Assembly (NCBI RefSeq): GCF_007954505.1
Contig: NZ_CP042412.1
Span: forward strand, 868,001 to 932,000
Source: Microbacterium sp. CBA3102
GTDB taxonomy: Bacteria; Actinomycetota; Actinomycetes; Actinomycetales; Microbacteriaceae
Direction: 5' to 3'
Length of the DNA stretch: 64,000 nt
The notes beneath the pieces were generated by a model. The model saw only the letters and a program-made list of their open reading frames with translations. It ran no database searches and was not told the origin of the DNA. Both the position numbers and the translations under genes were made by a program. Shown piece after piece: positions 34,100-42,151 of the stretch; positions within the stretch are counted from its first letter, which is position 1, and every line of letters begins with the position of its first letter.

Positions 34100-34408
34100 A
34101 TGTCAACATCCACCGTCCCGAACGCTTCTGGTAGCGCAGTCCCCACGGAGGGCCTGCGCTCCAAGATGCTGGGATTGGCGAGCCTCGTCACGGGAATCGT
34201 CTCGTTCTTCGCAGGTATCACGCTCCTCGTACCGATCGCCGGTCTGGTCGCAGGGTTCTTCTCGCTTCGTCGCGAACCCGCAGGCCGAACGCTTGCCGTC
34301 TGGGGAATCATCCTCAACACGCTGGCACTCATCGGTGGCGTGATCGTCGCCGTCGGAATCATCCTGACCTTCATCGGTACCGGCCTTACCGCGTTCCTCC
34401 CCGCGTGA
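34100..34408 (+). CDS. Small membrane protein, DUF4190-like
   Basis: A 102-residue protein with a Ser/Thr-rich N-terminus and two to three hydrophobic helices (LGLASLVTGIVSFFAGITLL, IAGLVAGFF and the C-terminal LALIGGVIVAVGIILTFI). The GLASLVTGIVSFF..IAGLVAG..FSLRRE pattern fits DUF4190-type proteins, of unknown function, common in actinobacteria. The ATG has CAGGAAAG upstream at moderate spacing. A GC-rich inverted repeat 29 bp after its stop is a probable terminator. Confidence 0.78.
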   Translation: MSTSTVPNASGSAVPTEGLRSKMLGLASLVTGIVSFFAGITLLVPIAGLVAGFFSLRREPAGRTLAVWGIILNTLALIGGVIVAVGIILTFIGTGLTAFLPA

Positions 34409-34436
34409 CTCGGCAGCACCGCTAGCTGACTGCGCA

Positions 34437-34485
34437 TCACGCTCGATCGTCGTCGGGGCTCGGCCCGGGCAACGGTCGAGCGTGA
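34437..34485 (+). terminator. Stem-loop after the DUF4190-like gene
   Basis: TCACGCTCGATCGT (34437-34450) pairs with ACGGTCGAGCGTGA (34472-34485), 13 of 14 bases plus a G-U type pair, around a 21-base GC-rich loop. Confidence 0.6.
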
Positions 34486-34513
34486 CGTGTTTCCCGGAAC
34501 GGTGCCCTACGTA

Positions 34514-34555
34514 TTGACAAGCTTCGATGCATGCGAGATCGTCTATGCATCGAAG
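34514..34555 (+). promoter_or_regulatory. TTGACA box and perfect 11-bp inverted repeat upstream of the oxidoreductase
   Basis: TTGACA at 34514 is followed by CTTCGATGCAT (34522-34532) and ATGCATCGAAG (34545-34555), a perfect 11-bp inverted repeat with a 12-base spacer. Placed where a core promoter would be, it looks like a repressor operator for the oxidoreductase gene 122 bp downstream. The TTTTT after the right arm means a terminator is also possible. Confidence 0.5.
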
Positions 34556-34676
34556 TTTTTCAATGCGACGGACCGGCCACGTGCGACGCCTGCTCCGCCG
34601 TCTGAGCGCGAACACCCTGCCCGGAGAACGTCCGGACACCATGCTCTCGCGCCAAGATCACCGAGAAGGAGAACGC

Positions 34677-35702
34677 ATGAGCTCGTCGCCCCTGCCCGCC
34701 CCTCACGCCCCCCGTGTTCCCGCACGGATGAGGGCCATCGTGCTCGATCGCTTCGGCGGCATCGATGAGCTCGTCCCTCGGACGATCGACGTTCCGATCG
34801 TGGGCGAGTCCGATGTCCTGATCAAGGTGTCCGTGGCGGGGGTGGCCTCCTGGGACGCCGTGGAGCGCCAGGGGGAATATGAGGATGCGTTCGGTATCGC
34901 CTCGACCTTCCCCTACGTACTCGGCTGGGATGCCGCCGGCACGATCGCCGCCGTGGGCAGCGCAGTCACACGCTTCGCGGTCGGCGATCGCGTCTATGCC
35001 GCGTCGATGCCCGTGCCGCGCGGAGGGTTATACGCCGAGTACGGAGTCGTCGCCGAGGAGCACGTCGCCCACGTCCCCGAGCGCCTGTCGATGACCGAGG
35101 CCGGCGTGATGGCGTGGGATGCCCTGACCGCCCTGAGCGGAATCGATCTGCTCGATCTCGCGCCGGGCCAGACGCTGATGGTGTTCGGCGCGAGCGGGGG
35201 CATGGGACACATGGTCGTGCAACTGGCGCAGCAGCGCGGCATCCGGGTCCTTGCCGTCTCCTCCGGCGCCGACGGCGTCGCTCTGTCCCGAAGCCACGGC
35301 GCCGCGGCCGTCGTCGACGGCCGCTCGCATGACGTCGTGGCAGCGGCGGAGGCTTTCGCGCCGAAAGGGCTCGATGCGGCGTTCGTCACCGTCGGCGGAT
35401 CGGTGCTGGAGCAGGCGCTTCGCGCGATGCACCCTTCAGGACGCGTGGTTTGGCCCCACGGCGTTCACCCACTGCCCGCGACACCACCCGCCGTCCCGAT
35501 CCTCCACTTCGACGGCGACCGGAGCCGTGCCGCCCTCGAACGACTCAACTCCCTCATCGACGCCGGCACGTTCACGCCGCACGTCGCGCAACGGTTCCCC
35601 TTCACTCGCGTGCAAGACGCCCACCGCGCGCTCCGCGAACACTATGTGGGGAAGCTGGCCCTCGACGTCGCGGGCGACGATGCGGAACCTACAGTCAGTT
35701 GA
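34677..35702 (+). CDS. Zinc-free alcohol dehydrogenase / quinone oxidoreductase-like (MDR family)
   Basis: A 341-residue medium-chain reductase. The N-terminal GroES-like part (MRAIVLDRFGGIDELVPRTI, then VLGWDAAGTIAAVGSAV) lacks the usual zinc-ligand Cys residues, and the NADPH loop FGASGGMGHMVVQLAQQRG is the quinone-oxidoreductase type. It should reduce a quinone or enone with NADPH. The ATG at 34677 has AAGGAG 6 bases upstream. A perfect inverted repeat upstream suggests repressor control, but no regulator gene is adjacent. Its stop overlaps the convergent dnaB stop by 8 bp. Confidence 0.88.
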   Translation: MSSSPLPAPHAPRVPARMRAIVLDRFGGIDELVPRTIDVPIVGESDVLIKVSVAGVASWDAVERQGEYEDAFGIASTFPYVLGWDAAGTIAAVGSAVTRFAVGDRVYAASMPVPRGGLYAEYGVVAEEHVAHVPERLSMTEAGVMAWDALTALSGIDLLDLAPGQTLMVFGASGGMGHMVVQLAQQRGIRVLAVSSGADGVALSRSHGAAAVVDGRSHDVVAAAEAFAPKGLDAAFVTVGGSVLEQALRAMHPSGRVVWPHGVHPLPATPPAVPILHFDGDRSRAALERLNSLIDAGTFTPHVAQRFPFTRVQDAHRALREHYVGKLALDVAGDDAEPTVS

Positions 35703-37068
35703 AGTCGCCGCCGGGAGCCATGTCGGCGAAGCGTGAGTAGTGCCCCTGGAACGCGACGGTGATCGTGGCGGTCGGGCCGTTGCGGTGCTTGGCGACGATC
35801 AGGTCGGCTTCACCGGGTCGCACGTCTTTGTCGTAGACGGAGTCGCGGTGCAGCAGGATGACCATGTCGGCGTCCTGCTCGATCGAGCCCGACTCTCGCA
35901 GGTCGCTGATCGCGGGCTTCTTGTCGGTGCGCTGCTCGGGGCCACGGTTCAGTTGCGACAGGGCGATGACCGGAACCTGGAGTTCTTTGGCGATGAGCTT
36001 CAGGCTTCGCGAGAACTCCGAGACCTCCTGCTGTCGCGACTCGACGCGCTTGCCCGACGTCATCAGCTGCAGGTAGTCGATGATGACCATGCGCAGCCCC
36101 TCGCGCTGCTTGAGGCGACGGCACTTGGCGCGGATCTCGACGAGCGTCATGTTGGGGCTGTCGTCGATGTAGAGCGGGGCGTCGTTGATGCGTCCGCGGG
36201 TCGCGGCGACCGTGGTCCAGTCGCGGGGGTCGAGGTTTCCCTTGCGCATGTTCTGCAGCGGGATCGCACCCTCGGCGCTGAGCAGGCGCATCGCGATCTC
36301 GCTCTTGCCCATCTCGAGCGAGAAGAAGACCGACGGAAGGTCATGGCCGATGGAGGCCGCGCGCGCGAAGTCGAGCGCCAGCGTCGATTTACCCATGGCG
36401 GGTCGCGCGGCGACGACGATCATCTGACCGCCGTGCAGACCGTTCGTGAGTTCGTCGAGTTCCTTGAAGCCGGTCGGGACACCGGTCATCGAACCGTCAC
36501 GACCGCTCGCTGCCTCGATCTCTTCGAGCGCGGCATCGACGGCGATCTGCAGGGGGACGTAGTCTTCCGCGGTCTCGGATCCGGTGATCGAGTAGATCTC
36601 GGCCTGCGCGTTGTTGACGAGGTCGGTCGCGTCACCCTCGCCCGCGTAGCCCAGCTGCACGATGCGGGTGCCGGCGTCGACGAGTCGGCGCAGGATCGCA
36701 CGCTCCGAGACGATGCCGGCGTAGTAGCCCGCATTCGCCGCGGTGGGGACGATCGAGGTCAGGGTGTGCAGGTAGTCGGCACCGCCGGCGCGACCGAGCT
36801 CGCCCGTCTTGATGAGCTCGTCGGTGACGGCCACGACATCGGTGGGCTCGCCGTGCGAGTACAACGAGAGGATGGCCTCGAAGATCAACTCGTGCTTCGG
36901 GATGTAGAAGTCGGCGCCCTTCAGCGTCTCGATCACATCGGCGACCGCGTCCTTCGACAGGAGCATTCCGCCCAGAGCACTCTGCTCGGCGAGAAGGTCG
37001 TGGGGAGGCGTGCGCTCCGGCCCGCGCGACGAGCCCATGCGCTCCTCTGAGATGTCGGCGATCGACAC
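35695..37068 (-). CDS. dnaB: Replicative DNA helicase DnaB
   Basis: The 457-residue hexameric helicase that unwinds the replication fork. The N-terminal domain (PHDLLAEQSALGGMLL, AGGADYL) is followed by the RecA-like domain with Walker A (ARPAMGKST, 221-229), Walker B (MVIIDYLQLM), and the late motifs ALSQLNRGPEQR and SIEQDADMVILLHRD. No intein interrupts it, although DnaB is a frequent intein host. A GTG at 37068 with AAGGGA 6 bases upstream is the likely start. Its upstream region holds DnaA-box-like sequences. The rplI-rpsR-ssb-rpsF operon lies 4.6 kb away; the genes are usually closer in relatives, so the surface genes between may be insertions. Confidence 0.96.
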   Translation of the reverse strand: MSIADISEERMGSSRGPERTPPHDLLAEQSALGGMLLSKDAVADVIETLKGADFYIPKHELIFEAILSLYSHGEPTDVVAVTDELIKTGELGRAGGADYLHTLTSIVPTAANAGYYAGIVSERAILRRLVDAGTRIVQLGYAGEGDATDLVNNAQAEIYSITGSETAEDYVPLQIAVDAALEEIEAASGRDGSMTGVPTGFKELDELTNGLHGGQMIVVAARPAMGKSTLALDFARAASIGHDLPSVFFSLEMGKSEIAMRLLSAEGAIPLQNMRKGNLDPRDWTTVAATRGRINDAPLYIDDSPNMTLVEIRAKCRRLKQREGLRMVIIDYLQLMTSGKRVESRQQEVSEFSRSLKLIAKELQVPVIALSQLNRGPEQRTDKKPAISDLRESGSIEQDADMVILLHRDSVYDKDVRPGEADLIVAKHRNGPTATITVAFQGHYSRFADMAPGGDFN

Positions 37069-37599
37069 AGTCTTCCCTTCGATGCGACGTTTCCGATGCG
37101 ATGCCCTGATGAGGCGTCTCGACGGCTGAGCCGTCTGATCCTCGACCGTCACGCCGTCCTGCACAGCGAAACAGGTGCCTCCGACATTCGGTCGCTCGCT
37201 CACGCTACGAGCGACTCTTTCCCCATGCAACACGGCCTGTGGATAACCATGTGGAAAGCGTGCGGACAAAGTCGGAGTGTCTGTGCACAACAGGTGTGGA
37301 TAACCCCGTGGAGTGCTCCGACTTCAAAGTTTTTTATCGTGCCTGAGCAGGGCTTTCCTGTTTCCCCACCCTGTGGATGGGAATCAGTTTAAATCGGGCG
37401 TTGAAGGTTGGCCCCGTCGGGGATGGGATGTGTAGAACCTGGGGAAAGTCAAGCCGAGATTTCGTCGGGCGCGTCACGGGCCGACATCGGCAGAAACTCG
37501 CGGATACCCCCCTAGACAGACGGTCGCGACGCGAGTATCGTCACCCGCAATCGACGCATCTGCGCCGAGGTGACGTTGCCTTCGGAGGGGGAGGTCGAC
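37069..37599. promoter_or_regulatory. Intergenic region with DnaA-box-like sites
   Basis: No gene is visible in this 531-bp stretch between dnaB and the next secreted-protein gene. TGTGGATAA, a perfect DnaA box in reverse orientation, occurs at 37238-37246 and 37295-37303; TGTGGATGG at 37372-37380 is a near match, all in the same orientation. A more AT-rich segment (AAAGTTTTTTATCG and GTTTAAATC) sits among them. They could let DnaA control dnaB or titrate DnaA. This is unlikely to be oriC itself because dnaA and dnaN are absent. Confidence 0.6.
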
Positions 37600-38658
37600 G
37601 TGGACGTTCGGGCCACCCGACGCGGCGTTCCAGCCGCCGTCCTCTGGGGTGCCCTGGGAGTGCTCGCCTGGGCGACTCTCGCCGTCTTCCTCGGAGGCGG
37701 GTCCGCGCATGCGGACGACCGCGACGATGGCCCACTCGACGGACTCACCTCGCTCGTCGGCGACACCGTGTCGAGCGTGACAGCTCCCGTGAAGCCGGTC
37801 GTCACGGAGGTTGTCGCTCCGGTCGTCACAAAGGTGGTCGCGCCGGTCGTCACCAAGGCCGTCGCACCCGTCGTCACCAAGGTCGTCGCCCCCGTGCAGC
37901 AGACCGCACCGGCGGTCGTCGAGACCGTCACGGAGACGGTCGCCGCGACTCCGGTCGTCGGCACCGTGACAGCGCCCGTCGTGCAGGCGGTCACGGAGAC
38001 GGCGCACGACGTGGTCGCCCCCGTCACGGCGGTGCTCTCCGACGCACCGGTCTCGCAGATCACCGATCCACTCCTCGACACCGTCGCCGGCCTTCCGCTC
38101 GTCGGAGGACTCGTCACCGATCTCGGCGTGATCACCACCGTCGACGACCTGGTCGACGTCGTCGACGACACCACGGCCATTCTCGGCGGCGTGGTGGATT
38201 CGACCGTCCCGCCCGTGCTCGACGCCCTGGACCCGACGACACCCGATCCCGCACCGGGTTCCGGAGTGGTCGTGGAGCCCTCGACGCCCGGCGCCACCAC
38301 GGTCGCGCCCAGAGATGAGGCCGCACCCGGACCGGCGCCGTTCTCGGCGTCGTCCCGGGTGTTCGCCGGCGCGGCGTTCGTCGCGACCGCTCCGACAGTG
38401 TCGGCCGGGTCTTCCGACGCGCTCGGATCCGGCGCCGACGCCACCGGTGCGCCCGAAAACTCTCCCCCGGGAACCCTCCCGGGCGGCCCTGTTCCCGCGT
38501 CTTCCTCCGCCGGTTCCGGCGGAGGGGCAGGCGCTGCCCACGCGCGTCTCAGCGACGTGGATCCTTCTCCGCTCCGTGCTGGCGAGCGGACCTCCGGCGC
38601 ATCCGACGACGCTCTTCCGACGTCGCCGGTCGCCGATACCGACGTCTCTCCTGACTGA
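37600..38658 (+). CDS. Secreted low-complexity protein with VVAPVVTK repeats
   Basis: A 352-residue exported protein. A signal peptide (hydrophobic 12-35, cleavage near GSAHA) is followed by repeated VVAPVVTK units (about residues 60-95), Val/Thr/Pro-rich segments, and a disordered Ser/Pro/Ala/Gly-rich C-terminus without an anchor. I do not recognise a catalytic domain. The GTG at 37600 is preferred to the in-frame GTG at 37570 because GGGGGAGG lies 6 bases upstream and it gives a normal signal peptide. It precedes the chaplin-like gene on the same strand by 105 bp, so a shared surface role is plausible but inferred. Confidence 0.75.
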   Translation: MDVRATRRGVPAAVLWGALGVLAWATLAVFLGGGSAHADDRDDGPLDGLTSLVGDTVSSVTAPVKPVVTEVVAPVVTKVVAPVVTKAVAPVVTKVVAPVQQTAPAVVETVTETVAATPVVGTVTAPVVQAVTETAHDVVAPVTAVLSDAPVSQITDPLLDTVAGLPLVGGLVTDLGVITTVDDLVDVVDDTTAILGGVVDSTVPPVLDALDPTTPDPAPGSGVVVEPSTPGATTVAPRDEAAPGPAPFSASSRVFAGAAFVATAPTVSAGSSDALGSGADATGAPENSPPGTLPGGPVPASSSAGSGGGAGAAHARLSDVDPSPLRAGERTSGASDDALPTSPVADTDVSPD

Positions 38659-38763
38659 CGGACCGTCACGTCGTTCCTTCGGGGACGACAGATGCCGTGC
38701 TGCGCGCGCACGTCGATCGCGCGCACCCATCAGACGATCCCATCATCAGTCAGGAGAACGATC

Positions 38764-40290
38764 ATGCGCACGTACATCAAGCGGGCCCTCTGGGGCACGC
38801 TCATCGCCGGGGGCATCACGCTCCTCGGTGCGACGGCCGCCAATGCGGCCGAGACGACCGGAGAGGACGGGTTGCTCTCGGGCACCCAGGCGGAGACAGC
38901 GATCACCGCCCCGATCACGGTCGTCGGCAACGCGATCTCGGTGCTGGGCGACACTGTCGTCTCCGCACCGGCACCCGCGCCCGCACCGGCACCCGCCCCT
39001 GCACCGGCACCCGCACCCGCACCGGCACCCGTCACCAGCGGGTCGGACGGCACGGCATCCGGCACCCAGGCCGTGGTGACCGTGAACCTTCCCGTCACCG
39101 TGTCGAACAACGCGGTGAGTCTGGTCGACGACAGCGCCTCGACCAGCGCCCCGGCCGCGGCTCCCCAGACCCCGGCTCCCCAGTCCGGGACACCGGCCGA
39201 GGCGCCTCTCGTGACCACGAACGGCGTGGACGGCGTGCTCTCGGGCACGCAGGCGCTCCTCGCGGTCAACGCACCGATCACCGTCACGGGGAACGCGATC
39301 TCCCTGCTCGGCGACAGCGCCAGCACCGGTACAGGCACGCAGGGAGCCGCAGCACCGGCACCCGCCACCCCCGCCGACGCAGCCACCTCCGGCGAGGACG
39401 GCATCGGCAGCGGCACACAGGTCGTCGCCCCCGTCACGGCACCGATCACGGTGTCGGGGAACGCGATCTCCCTCCTCGGCGACAGCGCCAGCACCGGTAC
39501 AGGCACGCAGGGAGCCGCAGCACCGGCACCCGCCACCCCCACCGACGCAGCCACCTCCGGCGAGGACGGCATCGGCAGCGGCACACAGGTCACCGCCCCC
39601 GTCACGGCACCGATCACGGTGTCGGGGAACGCGATCTCCCTCCTCGGCGACAGCGCCAGCACCGGCACGGGCACGCAGGGAGCCGCAGCACCGGTCACTC
39701 CGGCCACCGGCGGGAACACCACCAGTGGTTCCGACGGCATCCTCGGCGGCACCCAGATCACCGCACCCGTCACCGCCCCCGTGGGCGTGACCGGCAACGC
39801 GATCTCGCTGCTCGATGACGCGACCGTCACCGGCACCGGCGGGAACACCTCCGCACCGGCCACCCCGACCACCGGCGGCATCACCACCAGCGGTCTCGGC
39901 GGCCTCCTCGGCGGCACCCAACTGGCACTGCCGATCAGCCTGCCGATCACGCTCGGCGGCAACGCCATCTCGGTGCTCGGCGAGGCCACGGTGACGGACC
40001 CGGGCACGGACCCCGGTACCGACCCGGGAACCGACCCCGGCACCGACCCGGGAACGGATCCCGGCACCGACCCCGGCACGGACCCCGGAACTGACCCGGG
40101 AACCGACCCCGGAACGGACCCCGGCACTTCGACCGGTTCCGCCACCGCTTCGGGCGCGGCGTGGACCGGCCAGTCGACGGGGCTCGCGATGACGGGCGGG
40201 GGCTCACCGGCAGGACTGATCGTCCTCGCCATGATCCTGCTCGCCCTCGGAGGTGCGGTCCTTCTGCGACGTCGCGGAGCGTCGGCGTAA
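38764..40290 (+). CDS. Chaplin-like repeat protein with LAxTG sorting signal
   Basis: A 508-residue wall protein. The signal peptide ends near TAANA (residue 28). Seven units follow with the pattern SGTQxxxxVxxPITVxGNAISLLGDS, which resembles the core of chaplin domains, hydrophobic amyloid-forming surface proteins of streptomycetes, but without their Cys pair. Between units lie low-complexity linkers: an AP run (38968-39030) and an Ala/Pro/Thr spacer. A DPGT tract of 11 units precedes LAMTGGG, a transmembrane helix and RRRGASA. AGGAG lies 7 bases before the ATG. Long-chaplin-like anchoring to the wall and a role in surface hydrophobicity or adhesion are inferred. A strong hairpin ends the transcript. 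Confidence 0.82.
   Translation: MRTYIKRALWGTLIAGGITLLGATAANAAETTGEDGLLSGTQAETAITAPITVVGNAISVLGDTVVSAPAPAPAPAPAPAPAPAPAPAPVTSGSDGTASGTQAVVTVNLPVTVSNNAVSLVDDSASTSAPAAAPQTPAPQSGTPAEAPLVTTNGVDGVLSGTQALLAVNAPITVTGNAISLLGDSASTGTGTQGAAAPAPATPADAATSGEDGIGSGTQVVAPVTAPITVSGNAISLLGDSASTGTGTQGAAAPAPATPTDAATSGEDGIGSGTQVTAPVTAPITVSGNAISLLGDSASTGTGTQGAAAPVTPATGGNTTSGSDGILGGTQITAPVTAPVGVTGNAISLLDDATVTGTGGNTSAPATPTTGGITTSGLGGLLGGTQLALPISLPITLGGNAISVLGEATVTDPGTDPGTDPGTDPGTDPGTDPGTDPGTDPGTDPGTDPGTDPGTSTGSATASGAAWTGQSTGLAMTGGGSPAGLIVLAMILLALGGAVLLRRRGASA
39340..39690 (+). repeat. Two near-identical 174-bp tandem repeats in the chaplin-like gene
   Basis: The segment CACCGGTACAGGCACGCAGG recurs 174 bp later with its neighbours almost unchanged, for example GGCATCGGCAGCGGCACACA at 39400 and 39574. 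They encode units 4 and 5 with their linkers. Confidence 0.75.
39997..40128 (+). repeat. DPGT tetrapeptide tract, 12-bp period
   Basis: Eleven consecutive 12-bp units encode Asp-Pro-Gly-Thr. Third-base variation among units (CCCGGC, CCGGGA, CCCGGT) keeps them from being identical. It is a wall-spanning spacer before the sorting signal and is likely to vary in length between strains. Confidence 0.9.
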
Positions 40291-40428
40291 GGAGAGACGC
40301 CGGCGGTGCGGCTGTCCTCGGGGGAGGAGACCCCGCACCACCGGTGCGCCGACGCGTCATCACCCACCCCATTGCGACGGGTTCGTAGCCCCCAGCTCCC
40401 CGTCGCCCGACGCCGGCGCAGAATGGGC

Positions 40429-40462
40429 GGATGCCCCGTGGAAATCCCACCACGGGGCATCC
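40429..40462 (+). terminator. Perfect 13-bp hairpin after the chaplin-like gene
   Basis: GGATGCCCCGTGG (40429-40441) and CCACGGGGCATCC (40450-40462) pair perfectly around an 8-base loop, 139 bp after the stop. The surrounding gap 40291-40604 holds nothing else that I can support. Confidence 0.7.
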
Positions 40463-40604
40463 GTCGCGCCCGCGCAAAGCATCCGAGGTCCACTTGTCGG
40501 GAGCCTGGGCAGATGCAAGGAGAAAGTAGCCTCGAACGCCGCCTCCGGACGGATTCTCCCGACAGGTGCACCGCCAACCGGCGAGGAGGCAGCGCGGGGC
40601 GACG

Positions 40605-40755
40605 TCAGGGGATGTCGTCGACCTCGCCGTAGGAGATGATCGCCGCGCGATACCGCTCCACGAGGTCACGCCATCCGAACCCCGAGGAGGCTTCGACGCC
40701 CGCTTCGGCGATAGCCTCTCGCAGGTGCGTCGGGGACGCGCTTGACCATGGTCAC
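40605..40755 (-). pseudogene. C-terminal gene remnant
   Basis: The reverse frame ending at 40605 reads as credible protein (THLREAIAEAGVEASSGFGW, then RDLVERYRAAIISYGEVDDIP) for about 48 codons, but an upstream stop at about 40752 leaves no ATG or GTG start. It looks like the 3' end of a gene whose 5' part has been lost or frame-disrupted. The family is not recognised. It lies just downstream of the ImmA/IrrE-like gene, so a damaged operon is possible. Confidence 0.35.
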
Positions 40756-40934
40756 TGCTTCGGTACCGGCTCACGCGTCGCCGCCACCACGGCCGGGGTG
40801 TAGCGAGTTCGGCCGCATAAGACCGGCACTGCTGTCGTTCGATGGGCCCGCGGACCATCGACCTCGAGGCCAGTTCCACGCTCTCGCGCTGCTGAGATTC
40901 CTCGCCGCCGACGGGACGGACGCCGGCGCCTGGA

Positions 40935-41378
40935 CTAGACGAGCAGGGCGCGCGACGGCGCGGAGTCCCCAGCGAGGACGAACGCGCTCAGCCGCCGGGA
41001 GATCTCTTCCGCCTCTGCTTCCTGCCGGTGCAGGAGCTCGTGGGTGAGACGGTCGGCCGGCTTCGGATCCGGCGACGCCTCGAACGACATGGGCAGCGCC
41101 GCGCACTGCGTGTGCCCGCACAGCAGATGCGCCAGTTGGTGGACCACGACGTGCAGCCGGTACCACCGCGGGTCGGATTCCCGGAGGAGAATCCGCGCGC
41201 GATCACCGTTCACGAGCACGAAGGGCGCGATGCTCGCCCACTCCCCCTCGCCGAGCAGCTCGACCTCGATGTCCACCCCCTGCAGGACCGACACCCGGTC
41301 CGTGATGCACTCCACACTTGCGCCGCATTCGACTTCCAGCTCCTCGAAGAGCTGAGTCACTCCGTTTCGTCCGTTCAT
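40935..41378 (-). CDS. ImmA/IrrE-like protein with degenerate zinc motif
   Basis: A 147-residue protein whose central part (RWYRLHVVVHQLAHLLCGHT) matches the ImmA/IrrE metallopeptidase fold, including a GH after the motif and a late Glu-rich helix (EAEAEEISRRLSAFVLA). In active enzymes the motif is HExxH; here it is HQLAH (His80, Gln81, His84), so the catalytic Glu is missing and proteolysis is doubtful. ImmA-type proteins normally cleave an XRE-type repressor encoded next to them; no intact partner is seen here. GGAGG precedes the ATG. Two adjacent palindromes upstream look like operators. Confidence 0.72.
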   Translation of the reverse strand: MNGRNGVTQLFEELEVECGASVECITDRVSVLQGVDIEVELLGEGEWASIAPFVLVNGDRARILLRESDPRWYRLHVVVHQLAHLLCGHTQCAALPMSFEASPDPKPADRLTHELLHRQEAEAEEISRRLSAFVLAGDSAPSRALLV

Positions 41379-41432
41379 GAGGCCCCTCCGCCCGATGAGC
41401 TCGCACCGTGATCGGCCGAGCATTGCTCCCAC

Positions 41433-41479
41433 TAATGAGACGGGTCGAGGGCACGTCTCATTACGCCGATATATTGGCG
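41433..41479. promoter_or_regulatory. Two adjacent palindromes upstream of the ImmA-like gene
   Basis: TAATGAGACG (41433-41442) and CGTCTCATTA (41454-41463) are a perfect 10-bp inverted repeat; CGCCGATATATTGGCG (41464-41479) follows directly and is also nearly self-complementary. Both lie 55-100 bp upstream of the ImmA-like start and fit a repressor operator, though no repressor gene is adjacent. The rest of 41379-41687 shows no supported gene. Confidence 0.5.
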
Positions 41480-41642
41480 ACTTTCGTCCAGATCTCTCGC
41501 CGAACGTCTAAGCCTCGCCGACCAGGTCAGAGGACGCGCGGAGCGGATACGTGAGGGGCACTACTGAATCTCGGCGGCGCTCCCCACGCGGTCGACCTAC
41601 CCCGTGTCCTCGTGCGGCCGTGCCCTCACGCCCCGGAGACGC

Positions 41643-41678
41643 CGAACGCCCCCTCTCCCGAAGGAGAGGGGGCGTTCG
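41643..41678. terminator. Perfect 16-bp hairpin after rplI
   Basis: CGAACGCCCCCTCTCC and GGAGAGGGGGCGTTCG pair perfectly around a 4-base loop (CGAA on the plus strand). It starts 9 bp beyond the rplI stop and is the strongest terminator-like structure in the window, ending the ribosomal operon. Confidence 0.85.
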
Positions 41679-41687
41679 AGAACAGCG

Positions 41688-42140
41688 TTACTTCGCGGCG
41701 ATGACCTGCAGCGTGATGACTGCAGTGACGTCTTCGTGCAGACGCACGGTCGCCTCGTGGTCGCCGGTCGACTTGATCGGCGAGGTGATGTGCACCTTGC
41801 GCTTGTCGATCGACCCCAGGCCGGCGGCTGCGACAGCATCCGCGACGTGGTCGGTCTTGACCGAGCCGAAGAGACGACCCTCCTTGCCGGCCTTGACCGT
41901 GAGGCGCACCTTGGTGCCCTCGAGAGCGTTCTTCAGCGCGACAGCGTCGTCACGATCGTGGATCGCGCGTGCCTGACGCGCGGCCTGGATCGATGCGACC
42001 TGCTTTTCGCCACCACGGGTCCACGCCGTAGCGAAACCCTGGGGGATGAGGAAGTTCCGGGCGTACCCGTTCTTGACCTCGACCACGTCACCGGCGCTAC
42101 CGAGCCCGGCGACCTCATTCGTGAGAATCAGCTTTGCCAT
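41688..42140 (-). CDS. rplI: 50S ribosomal protein L9
   Basis: The 150-residue L9 protein of the large subunit. The N-terminal domain ([35 protein letters not shown] in two parts) binds 23S rRNA, a long helix (41-75) follows, and the C-terminal domain contains [14 protein letters not shown]. Length and motifs are normal. It is the last gene of the rpsF-ssb-rpsR-rplI operon, 12 bp after rpsR, and is followed by a strong hairpin terminator. Confidence 0.98.
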   Translation of the reverse strand: MAKLILTNEVAGLGSAGDVVEVKNGYARNFLIPQGFATAWTRGGEKQVASIQAARQARAIHDRDDAVALKNALEGTKVRLTVKAGKEGRLFGSVKTDHVADAVAAAGLGSIDKRKVHITSPIKSTGDHEATVRLHEDVTAVITLQVIAAK

Positions 42141-42151
42141 CTCGATACCCC

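Noticed and set aside
37069..37599. Possible chromosomal origin
   Set aside because: DnaA-like boxes are present but dnaA, dnaN and a clear unwinding element are absent, so it is better read as a control region of dnaB.
41480..41560. Plus-strand short frame with a residue pattern like the start of an XRE regulator (LSLADQVRGRAERIREG)
   Set aside because: It stops after about 20 codons and has no start codon; it may be chance or a remnant, not enough to call.
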